Assembly: GCF_021155765.1 (NCBI RefSeq)
Contig: NC_060107.1
Span: 2,214,501-2,278,500 of the forward strand
Length of the DNA stretch: 64,000 bases
Source: Diprion similis
Lineage: Eukaryota > Arthropoda > Insecta > Hymenoptera > Diprionidae
Reading direction: 5' to 3'
The notes below the pieces were generated by a model. It ran no database searches. It had not been told where the DNA came from and was given only the letters and a program-made list of their open reading frames with translations. Position 1 is the stretch's first letter. Each line of letters begins with the position of its first letter. The translations under genes and the position numbers were made by a program. Below are positions 38,850-49,520 of this stretch, piece after piece.

Positions 38850-39070
38850 CAAAATATTCATTTTCGAACTTTGTTTATCAATGATTCTATGTTCGTAGTT
38901 TATGTTTATTTATAATTTTTCAATAAAAGCATTTCAAATCCAGAACTAAAGTTTGTTTCATTGTTATTTACAATAAATGTTTGAGAAAATGGATAATTTT
39001 TCTTAAAATCCGAAATATCGTTCTGGTTTCTACGAAAGCAAACTTTATCTAATGAAGCTATTATTAACTT
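38850..39070 (+). repeat. Direct repeat segment, copy 2
   Basis: Partner of 32,636-32,860, same orientation, diverged by scattered substitutions and small indels. Confidence 0.75.
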
Positions 39071-39743
39071 TATTAGTTACGGGTAAAATACAAAATTTGA
39101 CATTTACAAACCAGCTTTAAAATTCGTGTTGACCGCGATGATAATCTGTACTTGGTTTACGTAACATGAATACTTGTATATTTTTATTGCCGAAAAACGT
39201 ACGAGCATTAGTATACGTTAATATGCATTGTGATTCCCCAAATCAAGTCACAGACCAGGCCAGAGGCCGATGAATCTGACAGTTTAGCATCGACAGCGCT
39301 GCAGGAAAGGCAGCCTTTTAAAACGCGTGTGCATTTGCGAGTCAAACATGAGTTACGGATTACCCCGAAAAAAACCAGCATCCGATGCTGACCTGTCGAA
39401 AGGATTAGGTACAAAACAAAAAAAGTTTCTTGAGAAATTGCATAGCGTTAACTAATGAGTCATTGAATATGTTTTGTACGCATTCGTATTTTTCCACGTA
39501 AGTTAAGTCCGAACTAAAGGATATCGTCTGAAAGATACGGTTAATCAATTGAATACCTGTAAAGCTGACTGACATTTTATATAAGTGAGAAGTGACTGAA
39601 GTGCACAGCTTTTCTTCTAGGGAAAATGACTGAACCGAATAAGTGGCAGGGTGAAATGTATAAATAAATTTCTCAATGTGAAGAATATACATGGATGTTA
39701 TGTTTAAGGAACACAATGGCGAGCTATCCTGTTTGCTTGGAAA

Positions 39744-40669
39744 ATGTTGGCTTTAACTTTGGGAATCTTCCTCTTCGGTGCAGTAATTACAATTTTGGTC
39801 TTACTTCTGCAACATTCGAGCTGTTCAGCACCGAGCTCCGCTGTTCCACAATTTTCCAATTCGTCGATGGATAGTGATGGTAATGTGAAAAATTTTCAAT
39901 CGTTTGTTACCATGGTGTTTCAGCTGACTGGAAATTGATAATGAAATCTTTACATAACAGTATGAATTCGTGCAGAATGATATGGGATTTATTGATATTT
40001 TACACAGGTCTAATTCCGGTTACCTCCTCATTTTCTGACTCAGCGATGAACGGTAACGGTGTGTACGACAAACCTCGACGTTTCCTTGGAGGGTACAATT
40101 AATTTGTGTAACTAGTTACGTTTGATTTTAATCTGGAAAATTGCACAGGTCTACCATTCAATGATCTGAGATTCGTCACACGGGACGAGTGGGGCGGCGC
40201 ACTGCCAACGGAACGCCTAGAAGAATTGAAACATCCGGTTCCTTATGTGATCATCAGTCACACCGCAACGGACTTTTGCGACACGCAGTCGACGTGCACA
40301 TTTCGGGTCCGCTTCGCCCAGACGTTTCACATGGAGTCACGAAATTGGTCGGATATTACTTACAATTTTTTGATCGGCGGGGATGCTTGCGCCTACATTG
40401 GACGCGGCTGGGACCATGTCGGGGCACATACGTACGGTTACAACACGAGGAGCATTGGAATCTCTTTCATTGGCACATACAATACCGTTGCGCCCTCGGA
40501 TCACCAGATGCACGCACTTGAGCAACTTATTGAGATAGGAGTAAAGTCCGGGAAAATTGCAGCCGATTATAAACTTTTAGGGCATCGTCAAGTTTCCAAA
40601 ACTCTGAGCCCTGGTGACGCGTTGTATAATATTATAAAAACGTGGCCACATTGGTCCCCTACGCCGTAA
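39744..40669 (+). CDS. PGRP-LC-related protein on the opposite strand, short form without a RHIM exon
   Basis: Exons (plus): transmembrane exon 39,709-39,879 with an in-frame ATG at 39,744; linker exon 40,008-40,058 (51 bp); PGRP exon 40,149-40,669. Phase 1 throughout; from the internal ATG 235 codons plus stop. The N-terminus MLALTLGIFLFGAVITILV can serve as a signal anchor or signal peptide, so the product may be a receptor lacking the signalling tail, or secreted. The exon frame opens further upstream (GTQWRAILFAWK, matching the TM exons of the LC-like genes) with an acceptor TTTAAG at 39,708, so a longer form with an unseen upstream exon is possible. The PGRP domain differs from LC-like B at only a few residues in its first half and not at all from YIGRGWDHV to the end. 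LSPGDAL lacks the amidase Cys. Confidence 0.75.
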
Positions 40670-40831
40670 TACTGTACGAGTATAGTGGATAACTATTACA
40701 CAAATTAGCAAAGCGCTTTTTGAAGTATGAGCTTTTTTAGAATTGATAATCTTTGCCAAAAAAATTCTATACTGTTACCCTCATGAATTTGAGTAGTCCA
40801 CTCCCAAATTTATAAGTGAAGTATAAGTAAC

Positions 40832-40837
40832 AATAAA
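40832..40837 (+). terminator. Candidate poly(A) signal of the plus-strand PGRP gene
   Basis: AATAAA 163 bases after the stop codon, the first canonical signal downstream. Confidence 0.55.
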
Positions 40838-43013
40838 TCGGAAAAACGGTTTTTGCACGAAACTTTTCATCGTCATTAAAAGGTAAGAGTCTGTCGGTTC
40901 GCCCGACAAACTACCGTAATGATCTCGCAAAGGACCGAGTGAAAAATCTGGAACTGATAGGACTTGGCAGCTAGATGAAAAAGTTTTGAAAGAACAATTA
41001 AAAAAACAAGATATTTATAAATTTGTAAAAAGAAATATATAAATTTTTTCATGCCGATCATTTAATTGCAGTCCTATAAGTTTCTAATTTTTTCATTCAG
41101 CCGTTTCCAAGATCATTGCGGGAGTTTATCGGACAGACCGACAGACCGACACTTTTCTAAAAACTTGTCGAATTCTAAGGGTTCGAAAACGTAAAAATTC
41201 GTTGAGATTAGAAAAAGTGATTTTCGATGAAACCAATATTTTTGTCGTGTCACCAAAGGTGATAAAAAGTAAGAACATAAGAAAAGAAGCAAAAATTACA
41301 TTTTTATTTGTAAAAAATTATATTGGAATTTACTGTGCTAAATAATGTAGCAGTAAATGATATAAGATTAAAGAAACTTATTCAGTCAAAATCGACATGG
41401 AAAATCTATCAAATTCCTTTCAGCACGGCGTCACTCACCTAATGAAGTTTCCGAAATAATTGCCATTCATTTTTTCACAAAATTCTACCAGTGGAGCGCC
41501 ACATGATACCTTTATGATCCACATGAATTTTCTGACGTTGTCTTGACGTGGTCTTTCGAAGACGGGACGACAACGGAATCTTGAGCCTAATGCGCTGATT
41601 CTGATCCCAGTGCCATTCTACGACTCTCATAATTTTCACAACACTACATTCGAGCATGAGGTCACACGCAGCTGATTATTATTAATATTATTTTCCGTTA
41701 TCTGTAGACTCCAACGAACGTTGGTGACTTCCGATGTTTGTTTTTCTTGGATTTTTCCAACACAATTCAGCTCGCATCTTCTTCTATTATCGTTTCTTCT
41801 AACTTGTAAGTCACAGCGTATATTATACGATGATAATTTTGAACATTTGATTATGCTTACACTGTTCGGCGTTCAATCATTATCGTTACTTGTGTTTTGC
41901 TGTATCGAGTCTCGCACTGATATCTTTCTGCGAAATTTTATTGCGATAAAGCGACACCCGTTTCTCTTTCGTAATTTAGTACACACACGCCTACATATCA
42001 AGGAATATTCACTCTTGCCACGTTTCGAGGTCAATGTAAGAATACTCGAATAAATGAAGATACGTTGATCATTGTTAAATTTCACTTTGAACATGGATCA
42101 CAAGAAGTCACACCCAACTAAAACATAACAAATTTATTAAAGCTATCACTTACACGAATGAAAATATATTTTCTTTATTCCTGATACCTACAATCATGAG
42201 AACGTCTATAAACGTAGCCTCCCCCTTCCGTCCAATACAATCTCACAATATATTCATAATTTCGTAGAGTATTTCAATTTGACATAAAATTTGTATAAAA
42301 TATATATTTATTGTTTATAAAAATAGAGATACACTATATTACTTTATCCATCTTTGTTTTTTTGTAGGTAATTACAATCCTATATGTATAATGTCATTCA
42401 ACGACAACTTTATAAGCATCACCGTTTTTACGCACGTGTATCATCAACTTAATTTAAATAACACTGGGAGTGAAAAGTTGATCAACTATCGAAATTTCTC
42501 ACGTGGTAAAAACTAAAGACTAGGAATGTAACGATCAAGCAGTCGTAATTTAAAAGCATTCCAGTGTAGAAACTGTGTGAATATTTCATTGTTACTGATT
42601 TTGTTATTTGAATACGTATCATGTTTGAGCAAATATTCGACCGATTATGCAAATTTATTTACATGTAAATATTTAGGTATATGAGTATTCGAACACTATG
42701 ATTATCAATTATTTACAGCTACATGTTATGGACTAGTGAGCACATCATAATTATTAAAGATACATCTTAACTCTCTTTTGCTCCTCTACTTAACTCATTG
42801 GCACATTACACTTGCATTAATTATACCGTTTACAAGTAACTGTTAAATACATTAAAATGGCACTTGGTTTTGCTATACTAAAACTTGAATTTCGTGATTT
42901 CTTCTTCTGAGATATCAGTCTGAGGATGTGTTTAAACTATTCTGCTTTACTTACTTAGCCTTACTTACACTATGATTTTTTATAGAAAAAAGCTATTATG
43001 AGCTCGGTATGGG
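40838..43013. other. Intergenic between convergent PGRP genes
   Basis: No gene seen. It contains an inverted-repeat element (40,889-41,146). The part near 42.1-43.0 kb is AT-rich and probably includes the 3' UTR of the PGRP-LA-like gene. Confidence 0.5.
40889..41146. mobile_element. Candidate small inverted-repeat element
   Basis: The 23-bp arms at 40,889-40,911 and 41,124-41,146 match at 19 of 23 positions when one is reversed (core GTCTGTCGGT ... CCGAYAAAC). No coding capacity. It may be a MITE remnant; no target-site duplication is clear. Confidence 0.5.
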
Positions 43014-44269
43014 TTACGTAATTTGACCAGCATAGTAGTGAGGCCATTGCTTCAAATCTGCCATTAAATTTTTTCCAGGACTGCGTGTATTGGCAACCTG
43101 ATTGTGAGCAACCAGTGTATAATTTGGAACAAGCTTTCCTAGTTCTACTCCTCGTTTCAGTAAAAATTGCGCTGCCTTTCGTTGTTTGTCTTTCACCTTA
43201 TCAATTACATAATTGCCAATGAAAGATATCATGATGGAATTATCTCGAATGTAGTTTTTAATATCCCAGCCCAAACCTTCATAGACATTGCCGTCTCCTC
43301 CGATCACAAAATTATAACCAATACTAACCCAGTCTCGAGATTCTACATGCCAATTTTGAATTGTTTGCATTTTTGGTGCGCACTCTAAGAATGTGGAACA
43401 TTGACTTGACACTGTATGTCCAACGATAACTAATTTTACAGGGTGTGAAAGACTTCTGTTTTGCCATCCGTCCCGCATTGCATATCCTCCCCATCGTTCC
43501 CTGGTCAATATAGCCACATCTTCGTCTAAAACTGAGATGTTCTAATCTAAAACATTTAAAATTGAGGCAGGCAGTTGTTATGATTAAACATATAAATTCA
43601 CAAGTTATAAGCAAGTTACCATACCTGGTAGATGCGGACGCAGTTCATTTTTCTCATCATTTCTCGAGGGTATAGTGAAGTATATAATGGTCACAATAAA
43701 GGTGACGGTAATAATTAAACCAACCACAATTCCCAATATATATACCAGATTCCTTGACGTAGCCGAACTACAGAAATTTATCTTCGCATGACTTGTAGTC
43801 GTAAACCGGGAATTTGTTTCCTTTTCAAGTTTATCTTAATTCACATGAACCAAATATAACTGACTAAGTAAAGCGTAAATCATGATGAATAAATTAGTAG
43901 TTTTTTAGTATATAATAACCATTTATCACCTCTGTAGTTTATTGATTCAGTAGATGTAACAGGGGGTGCAACAGGTGGATTAGCATTTGGATGTGTAGAA
44001 GTAGTATTGTAATGTTGATGTATCGTTACTGGAGCATAGAATTGCGTTGCTGGTTTGATCTCAACATCGCTGCTCTCCGTCATATTAACTACAATGGTTC
44101 GATGAGTGTTGCCATCAAAACCTGACAGATCAATTACCTGCGCTCTGTTATCCTCTTCGAAATCACAAACTGATGTCAGCTCATCTTCGTCGATATGGTG
44201 TGTACTAGAATGCAAACTACTTTGAGAAACGCTGAAGCTTACGACGTCTTTGTTATTCTTTCTTGACAT
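43014..44269 (-). CDS. PGRP-LA: Peptidoglycan-recognition protein, LA/LC-like membrane receptor (divergent member)
   Basis: Exons (minus): 44,269-43,930; 43,834-43,625; 43,525-43,014; phase 1 junctions; 353 codons plus stop. The intracellular region (1-113) is acidic with a RHIM-like motif DVEIKPATQFYAPVTIHQH (68-86), aligned with NVHIGNKTFYQGPVTIKKI of the LC-like paralogues but with the central Gly replaced. Exon 2 has a juxtamembrane stretch and a strong helix at about 143-166 (LVYILGIVVGLIITVTFIV). The PGRP domain begins VAILTRERWGG and has VGHTVSSQC, a CX5C pair, SIGYNFVIGGDGNVYEG and AHNQVANTRSPGKNL. Ser replaces the amidase Cys, and the CX5C is within SSQCSTFLEC. Being adjacent to LC-like genes and RHIM-bearing, it most resembles Drosophila PGRP-LA, which is clustered with LC and LF; the LA name is tentative. 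Confidence 0.88.
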
Positions 44270-45299
44270 TCCGTTTTCGTTTGCACCACCTATACCATTG
44301 TCAACCCGAACTGGTCACTGGCGGTTTTAACGAGCCTGTTTGAAAATGATAACGGCCAAGGCCAGTGTAAGAACGCTGATTGTTACGAAACGCCAGACCA
44401 CAAGTGCTGCGTAATTCTTGACTCATTGCGCTCCAAAACGACGACAAAGCGTAAATAGATTTTATGCAGAAATACCCTTTTGCGCTAAATGTGTCAAAGG
44501 TATAATACATTGAGTTTATCTTCAGTGAAAATAAATATAAAATATCAAGTAAGGGCAAATTCGTTCACACATCTGCAGCAACATTTGAAGAATTTTTGAA
44601 AAAAGTTCCACTGTAATGTAGAATCCAATTGGTGTATTGTGCAGTTATGTAGTTTGGAAGTGACCATTGCCAACGTTTACATTGGATGCGTTCCGAAATC
44701 AACTTTTCATCATGCTCTAAGTTTTCATCGCTAAAAACTCCCTAGGATAGAGGCAGAGCTAGTCACAAACTTGGCAGCGCGAGAGAGATAAAAGAATATT
44801 GACAGCACTGGGAACTAATATCGGAACGCACCAATTGTAATTCGGAATAGCAGTTTTAAAAATGGCCGCCACGATTCAGTATTTTGTAGCGGGAATATTT
44901 GAACAAAATATTGTGTACACATTTTCTAGATCATTTTGAACATTTATCAAGAATAAAGAACAGAAAAAGCCTTCTCAATAACAATTTCGAGCATATTAAT
45001 ACGCACAGAACCGCGCAGAACCGAGATTTTCATTCGGCGACAGAGTATTGGCGTTGTATTGGGCGGTTACCGAAATGCGTTTAGTGAACACGTACAGAGG
45101 GCGTTACGAAATCAGGGAGACGAAAAACGCGTGTGTAGGCTTTCTCAGGCGTCTCTTTGCTCTATTGAATGACAGTTGTGGCGGGAAAATAACTCTGCTG
45201 AGATTGATGTCGCGACGCGGTATCTGAAACGTTTAAATACCCCTGGCATCGAAACACAGCGAATGTAATTTTCGGTGGAACTAATAGGATATCATAAAA
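44270..45299. other. Divergent promoter region, PGRP-LA-like / delta-tubulin
   Basis: About 1 kb between the divergent starts. It holds a MITE (44,682-44,834). No TATA box stands out upstream of delta-tubulin. Confidence 0.5.
44682..44834. mobile_element. MITE, TGCGTTCCGA family, copy 2
   Basis: Starts TTGGATGCGTTCCGAAAT and ends ATATCGGAACGCACCAA, near-perfect terminal inverted repeats. It is 153 bp with no coding capacity. The interior matches copy 1 (2,141-2,275): AAAAACTCCCTAG, GAGATAAAAGAAT, GACAGCACTGG. Confidence 0.8.
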
Positions 45300-46652
45300 A
45301 TGCTTACGCTGCAGTTCGGACAGTGCGGAAATCAAGTCGGTCACACGTTGCTCTCAACCGTAGCGTCAGACTTGTTTTCCACTAATACCGGAGTGCCGAG
45401 TAAACGGAATTCAGATTACGTTCAGGCCGGCTTTGACACGTGGTTTAAAGGGCTGCAGAAAAATGGCAAACACTTGGCTAGAGCGATCCTTGTAGATACA
45501 GAGCAAAAAGTGGTGAACACGGTATGCAGCAGCAATGAAACAAACTCCATGTGGACTTACAGTCCAGAAAATATTGTATGCTGTGCAGGAGGAGGTTCTG
45601 CTAACAACTGGGGATATGGACATTACACTAAGGGTCCTCAACTAAGTTCAGCGGCGCTCGAAGCAGTGAGGCATGAGGTAGAGACGGTTGATACCTTTCA
45701 AGGATTTTTAGCAATTCTCAGCTCAGCTGGAGGCACTGGATCTGGAGTTGGTAGCTACTTGATGGAAAAAATTCGCGATGAATATTCGACCAAGACGATG
45801 GCCAGTGGCATCGTATTTCCATACGGATCGGGAGAAGTCTGCACCCAGAATTACAACACATTGTTAACCTTGGCTAAATTCATTGATATAACTGACGTCG
45901 CTATACTTTTTGAAAACGATCAAATACATGGGATTTGTGAAAATTTGATTAAAGTCCCGAACGCCAATTTGAATGATTTGAATCATGTTATCGGACAGAA
46001 ACTTGCTGCCGTATTACAGCCTGTCTTAGGCAAGACAAATATTCTCTCGACGCTGGTTCATCAATTAACTCCCCATCCGCAATACAAAATTGCAACAATA
46101 AAAACGTCCCTTCTTGCTCTACCATCTTGTATGCTTTACAGCGGTGACTACAAGTGGAATTCGATTGTTTGGCATCTGAAACAGATGTTAAGAGCTCCCG
46201 CTCTCAATCTGAACCTCATTGACATGGAGACAAAAATGCCATCAAACTCAATACCTTCAAGGACAGCTTTTGCCTATTCCAAGTCTGTATCAAACATATT
46301 GATTTCACGTGGCTCTTCAATTGGCAATGACACCATAGTTCCGGCTGAGTTGAACGATGAAAAATTGTATGCTGACTGGGTCCCGAATGTAGAGAAAATT
46401 GCCCACTTACATCAACCACGAAGACTTCTTGGTAAAGATAAGGTCGCAGCTCTTGTTACCAACAATTCTCAATTGCATCGACCGATTGATGCTATAGTTG
46501 ACAAGGCCTGGAACACTTACATACATTCAGCTTTTTTGCATCAGTATAAACAACATGGAGTTGAAGAGGACGATTTTTTGCAAGCTTTTGCAAAAGTTGA
46601 AAATATAGTCAAAGTTTACAGAGAATTATGTAGCGAGGAAATTCTTTCCTGA
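45300..46652 (+). CDS. TUBD1: Delta-tubulin, complete, single exon
   Basis: Delta-tubulin is a centriole/basal-body tubulin needed for stable triplet microtubules (family knowledge). The 450-residue length equals that of vertebrate delta-tubulin. The start MLTLQFGQCGNQVG gives the N-terminal GTP-binding loop at residues 5-14. The tubulin signature GGTGSGVG is at 144-151. Features specific to the delta family rather than alpha/beta/gamma include RAILVDTEQKVVN, GSANNWGYGHYTKGP, FPYGSGEVCTQNYN, LTPHPQYK, and a C-terminus with AWNTYIHSAFLHQYKQHGVEEDDFL. There is no acidic alpha/beta-type tail. The gene has no intron, although neighbouring genes have many, so it could be an old retrocopy or have lost its introns. 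There are no internal stops, so it is presumably functional. Drosophila lacks this gene. Confidence 0.95.
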   Translation: MLTLQFGQCGNQVGHTLLSTVASDLFSTNTGVPSKRNSDYVQAGFDTWFKGLQKNGKHLARAILVDTEQKVVNTVCSSNETNSMWTYSPENIVCCAGGGSANNWGYGHYTKGPQLSSAALEAVRHEVETVDTFQGFLAILSSAGGTGSGVGSYLMEKIRDEYSTKTMASGIVFPYGSGEVCTQNYNTLLTLAKFIDITDVAILFENDQIHGICENLIKVPNANLNDLNHVIGQKLAAVLQPVLGKTNILSTLVHQLTPHPQYKIATIKTSLLALPSCMLYSGDYKWNSIVWHLKQMLRAPALNLNLIDMETKMPSNSIPSRTAFAYSKSVSNILISRGSSIGNDTIVPAELNDEKLYADWVPNVEKIAHLHQPRRLLGKDKVAALVTNNSQLHRPIDAIVDKAWNTYIHSAFLHQYKQHGVEEDDFLQAFAKVENIVKVYRELCSEEILS

Positions 46653-49520
46653 ATAACAAACATGCACCTGCCCTACTCAACAGACATAACACTATTTATT
46701 AATTATTAAATTATCACGAGTTCCTACTTTTACCGATATAATTATTTTGCTTTGATATTTAATTTGTCAACTTTTTCTAAGGAGTTTTTTTGATTCAAGT
46801 AATTAATGGTGTACAATCATGACTCCAATCTAATTAAAAGTAGCACCGGGCCAGTGTTTATCTTTGCCACACAGGAAGAGGAAAAAAATATTACATCTTC
46901 TATCTTCAATTAATTGTAATTACATGTTATCAAGAGTTATGTCCCGTCTGTTGGTATGGAAAGAAGACTCGATAATGATGGAAATATCTAAACACATGAT
47001 TTGTGCAATATACTGATACTACGGATCCACACGCTAAATTTTGCAATTTATTCCTCATTCCGATCGCCCCAGATCGTCACATAAAAATGCATGAAAAGTA
47101 TGCTAGTGCAAACCTGAAGTGACGTATTTTTCAGAAAACTACGTCTTTTCCAAGTAAATTAACACAAATGTTGGAGCATAGTGTGGAAAATAATGAAAAA
47201 TACGAATGAGAAATCCTCCATTTCATACCGTGATTAGGATAGATTTTCATGGTCACGGTGCCTCAAGCTACCTGCAATCACTTGTCTCAAGTTTTGAGTT
47301 CGTTAGATTACGAATGTAATAATTCTGGCCTTGAACGCGAACATTCATACGCATCTACATAATAACATTTCCCAGATCAAAGTCACGGAATATAATGCCT
47401 TTATCACATTCAGCGGACACTTCATTGCGGTCTGGACTCAAAGTGAAAACAAGATAGCTAAACGCGTCTGCGATGTACGAAGATCAAACTGCGAATGACA
47501 TGTGATGGATGAAAACAGACGATTGGGCAAAGAATTAATTTTGCAGAGGTACAATAAACGAGAAACGGAAGGGATGTAAGTTATCCTCTGAAGTTTAAAC
47601 GTGGGTCGGAGATGAGCTTAATTCTCGCAAAACATCGAAATGATAAATTATAACGCAGGGACAATTAAAATTAATTTATTCGGTAGCTCGCAGATATTGC
47701 GAACAGGCTGCGCATCGTTTGCTCTCTATTTATGCGCAAGGAAACTGCAGACAATTTTCCGAGAATGACGACAGCTATTCCAGTTTACTCCCACGCACAC
47801 TTCTCTCCCCAATGCCCGAGTCGGAGTTTCTATTTCACTGCTCCTCTCGGCTAGCAATGTTCGATCCACTTCTTTGCTATCCCAGAATTCCTGGAAGCAG
47901 TTTACTCAGCGGACAAAGCCCGGGGGTTCGCAAAGCATATTATCTAATGAAGGAACGCATAGAGGGTGAACCGATAATCGTCCTAGAAAATTAATGCCGG
48001 AAAGAAAGCAATGGTTGAACGTGAGGAGTGAAGTTCTCTTCGATGGTATGAGATGCACAATCTGCGGTACCAGACTGAAATGATTCCGCCAGACTGAGAA
48101 GAAAAGATTATGTAAACTAAAAATAATCGAAGAATCAGACAGTTGTGAGGTCAGAGGCAAAGTTTGACACGAATTGAAGCTGTTACGCGTGGCTACTTTC
48201 CATGACAATGAAATCGTTTAAAGCTTATAACGATATAGCATAATTATATGTACAAGCGTACAGCGGAAACCAACCAAACGCTGATTGTCGGTGCAATGTC
48301 AGGCCAGTACCTTTCACTAGGTCAAGATATCGGTGACCGGAAGTTCAAGGTGATCCTTTCGCCTCTGCCTTGAAAACGCGCGACACATGTCACACGAACA
48401 CAAGTAGTAACGTATGCAATGTGCAGGTTTCATAAGAACTGCACTTTGCAGGCTGGTCTAGATATACATCCGTCGTTAAGGTGTCAGTCAAAAACGGACC
48501 CTGGGAGGATGGATTTCCAGCACTTTTTCTCATCTTTTTATTCATTATTCGAAGGGCTGATTCACCCTAAACTTATCACGTCATTTGGAGGTCCTTTGTG
48601 CACCCCTCTGCCTCCCATTCTTGCTTCCTGAATTCTTTATCAACTGTTTAGTCACCCTGTAAAGTCAGGTGGCTGAAACCTTATCTAAAGTCATAAGTTG
48701 AAAAAGGAGATGAAATGATAATTAAATAAGAACTTCAACACCGCATTGGCTCGAGTAATTCCTGGAAGTCCTGAACCTCGGGAATGTCGATAAATTCAAG
48801 TTTTTCCTTTTGGCGGCATAACGGGCTTCGGGATCCGCAGAGTGTATGATAGTATAGGTACGAGATGGGGGTTGGCGAATAACATCCCTCCCCAAATACT
48901 CCGTATAAGGAGTCCTGCAACGATCCCCGGGAGTTCCAAGAACTGGAAAGGTTAAGTCACCGAGAAACTGGGTATGATGTCACTCGGACCTAGGTGTGCG
49001 TGGAGCTCGGACCATGTGTATACGTGTATAAGCGCAGGAGGGAAGACCACCCTCTCTGTAATATTGCGCACAGTACCCGGCAGCAACCCTTGCGCCGACG
49101 GTATGACGTCACTGGACGATCGACCGCCGACGAAACGAGACGACTCAACGGCTAAGGGCACAACGAACGAGCGGGAAAAGGACGAACGGTGGAGGCAAGG
49201 TGGACAACGGAGGAGCAGGAGGAGAAGGAAGGCGGCAAGACACAAACTCTCAACCTGGAGTAAAGCGAAGGGGACTACGCGGCACGGACGTTCGTGGGGC
49301 CAGCCGACGCCGACAACGAGTTGAAACCTGCAGGCAAAGTGAACGTGGCGTTGGAGCTGCCTTTTAGCGCTTAGGAAGCGCAGGGAAGCGGGGAGAGGCA
49401 AGAGGCGAGAGACGAGAGAAGCGGGTTCGAGAGAGAACGGATCGAGCTTCGTATGCTTCGGCTTCGGCGTCCCCCTGCAGGCTGAAGGCGTTTCGAGGTA
49501 GTGAGGAGCACGCACGCGAC
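46653..49520. other. Intergenic between delta-tubulin and DLK/wallenda
   Basis: No coding exon supported. From about 48,970 the sequence becomes GC- and CpG-rich, as expected for the promoter and 5' UTR of the next gene. Long open frames there on both strands (for example 48,974-49,324 plus, 48,952-49,515 minus) are best explained by composition. Confidence 0.5.

Larger units (their letters stand above)
36299..39708. other. Intergenic between divergent PGRP genes
   Basis: Separates the minus-strand PGRP-LC-like B from the plus-strand PGRP gene. It contains a consensus Rel/NF-kappaB site (36,996-37,005) and the second copy of a direct repeat (38,850-39,070). I searched for a RHIM-type intracellular exon on the plus strand for the downstream PGRP gene and found none. 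Confidence 0.55.

Noticed and set aside
45300-46652. Initial consideration of misato-like or gamma-tubulin identity
   Set aside because: Length, the NNWGYGHYTKGP and PYGSGEVCTQNYN blocks and the C-terminus fit delta-tubulin specifically.
48952-49515. 187-codon minus-strand frame and 116-codon plus-strand frame in the same region
   Set aside because: They lie in the GC- and CpG-rich promoter/leader of wallenda, where stop codons are rare; composition is Arg/Leu/Ser-biased and there is no domain.
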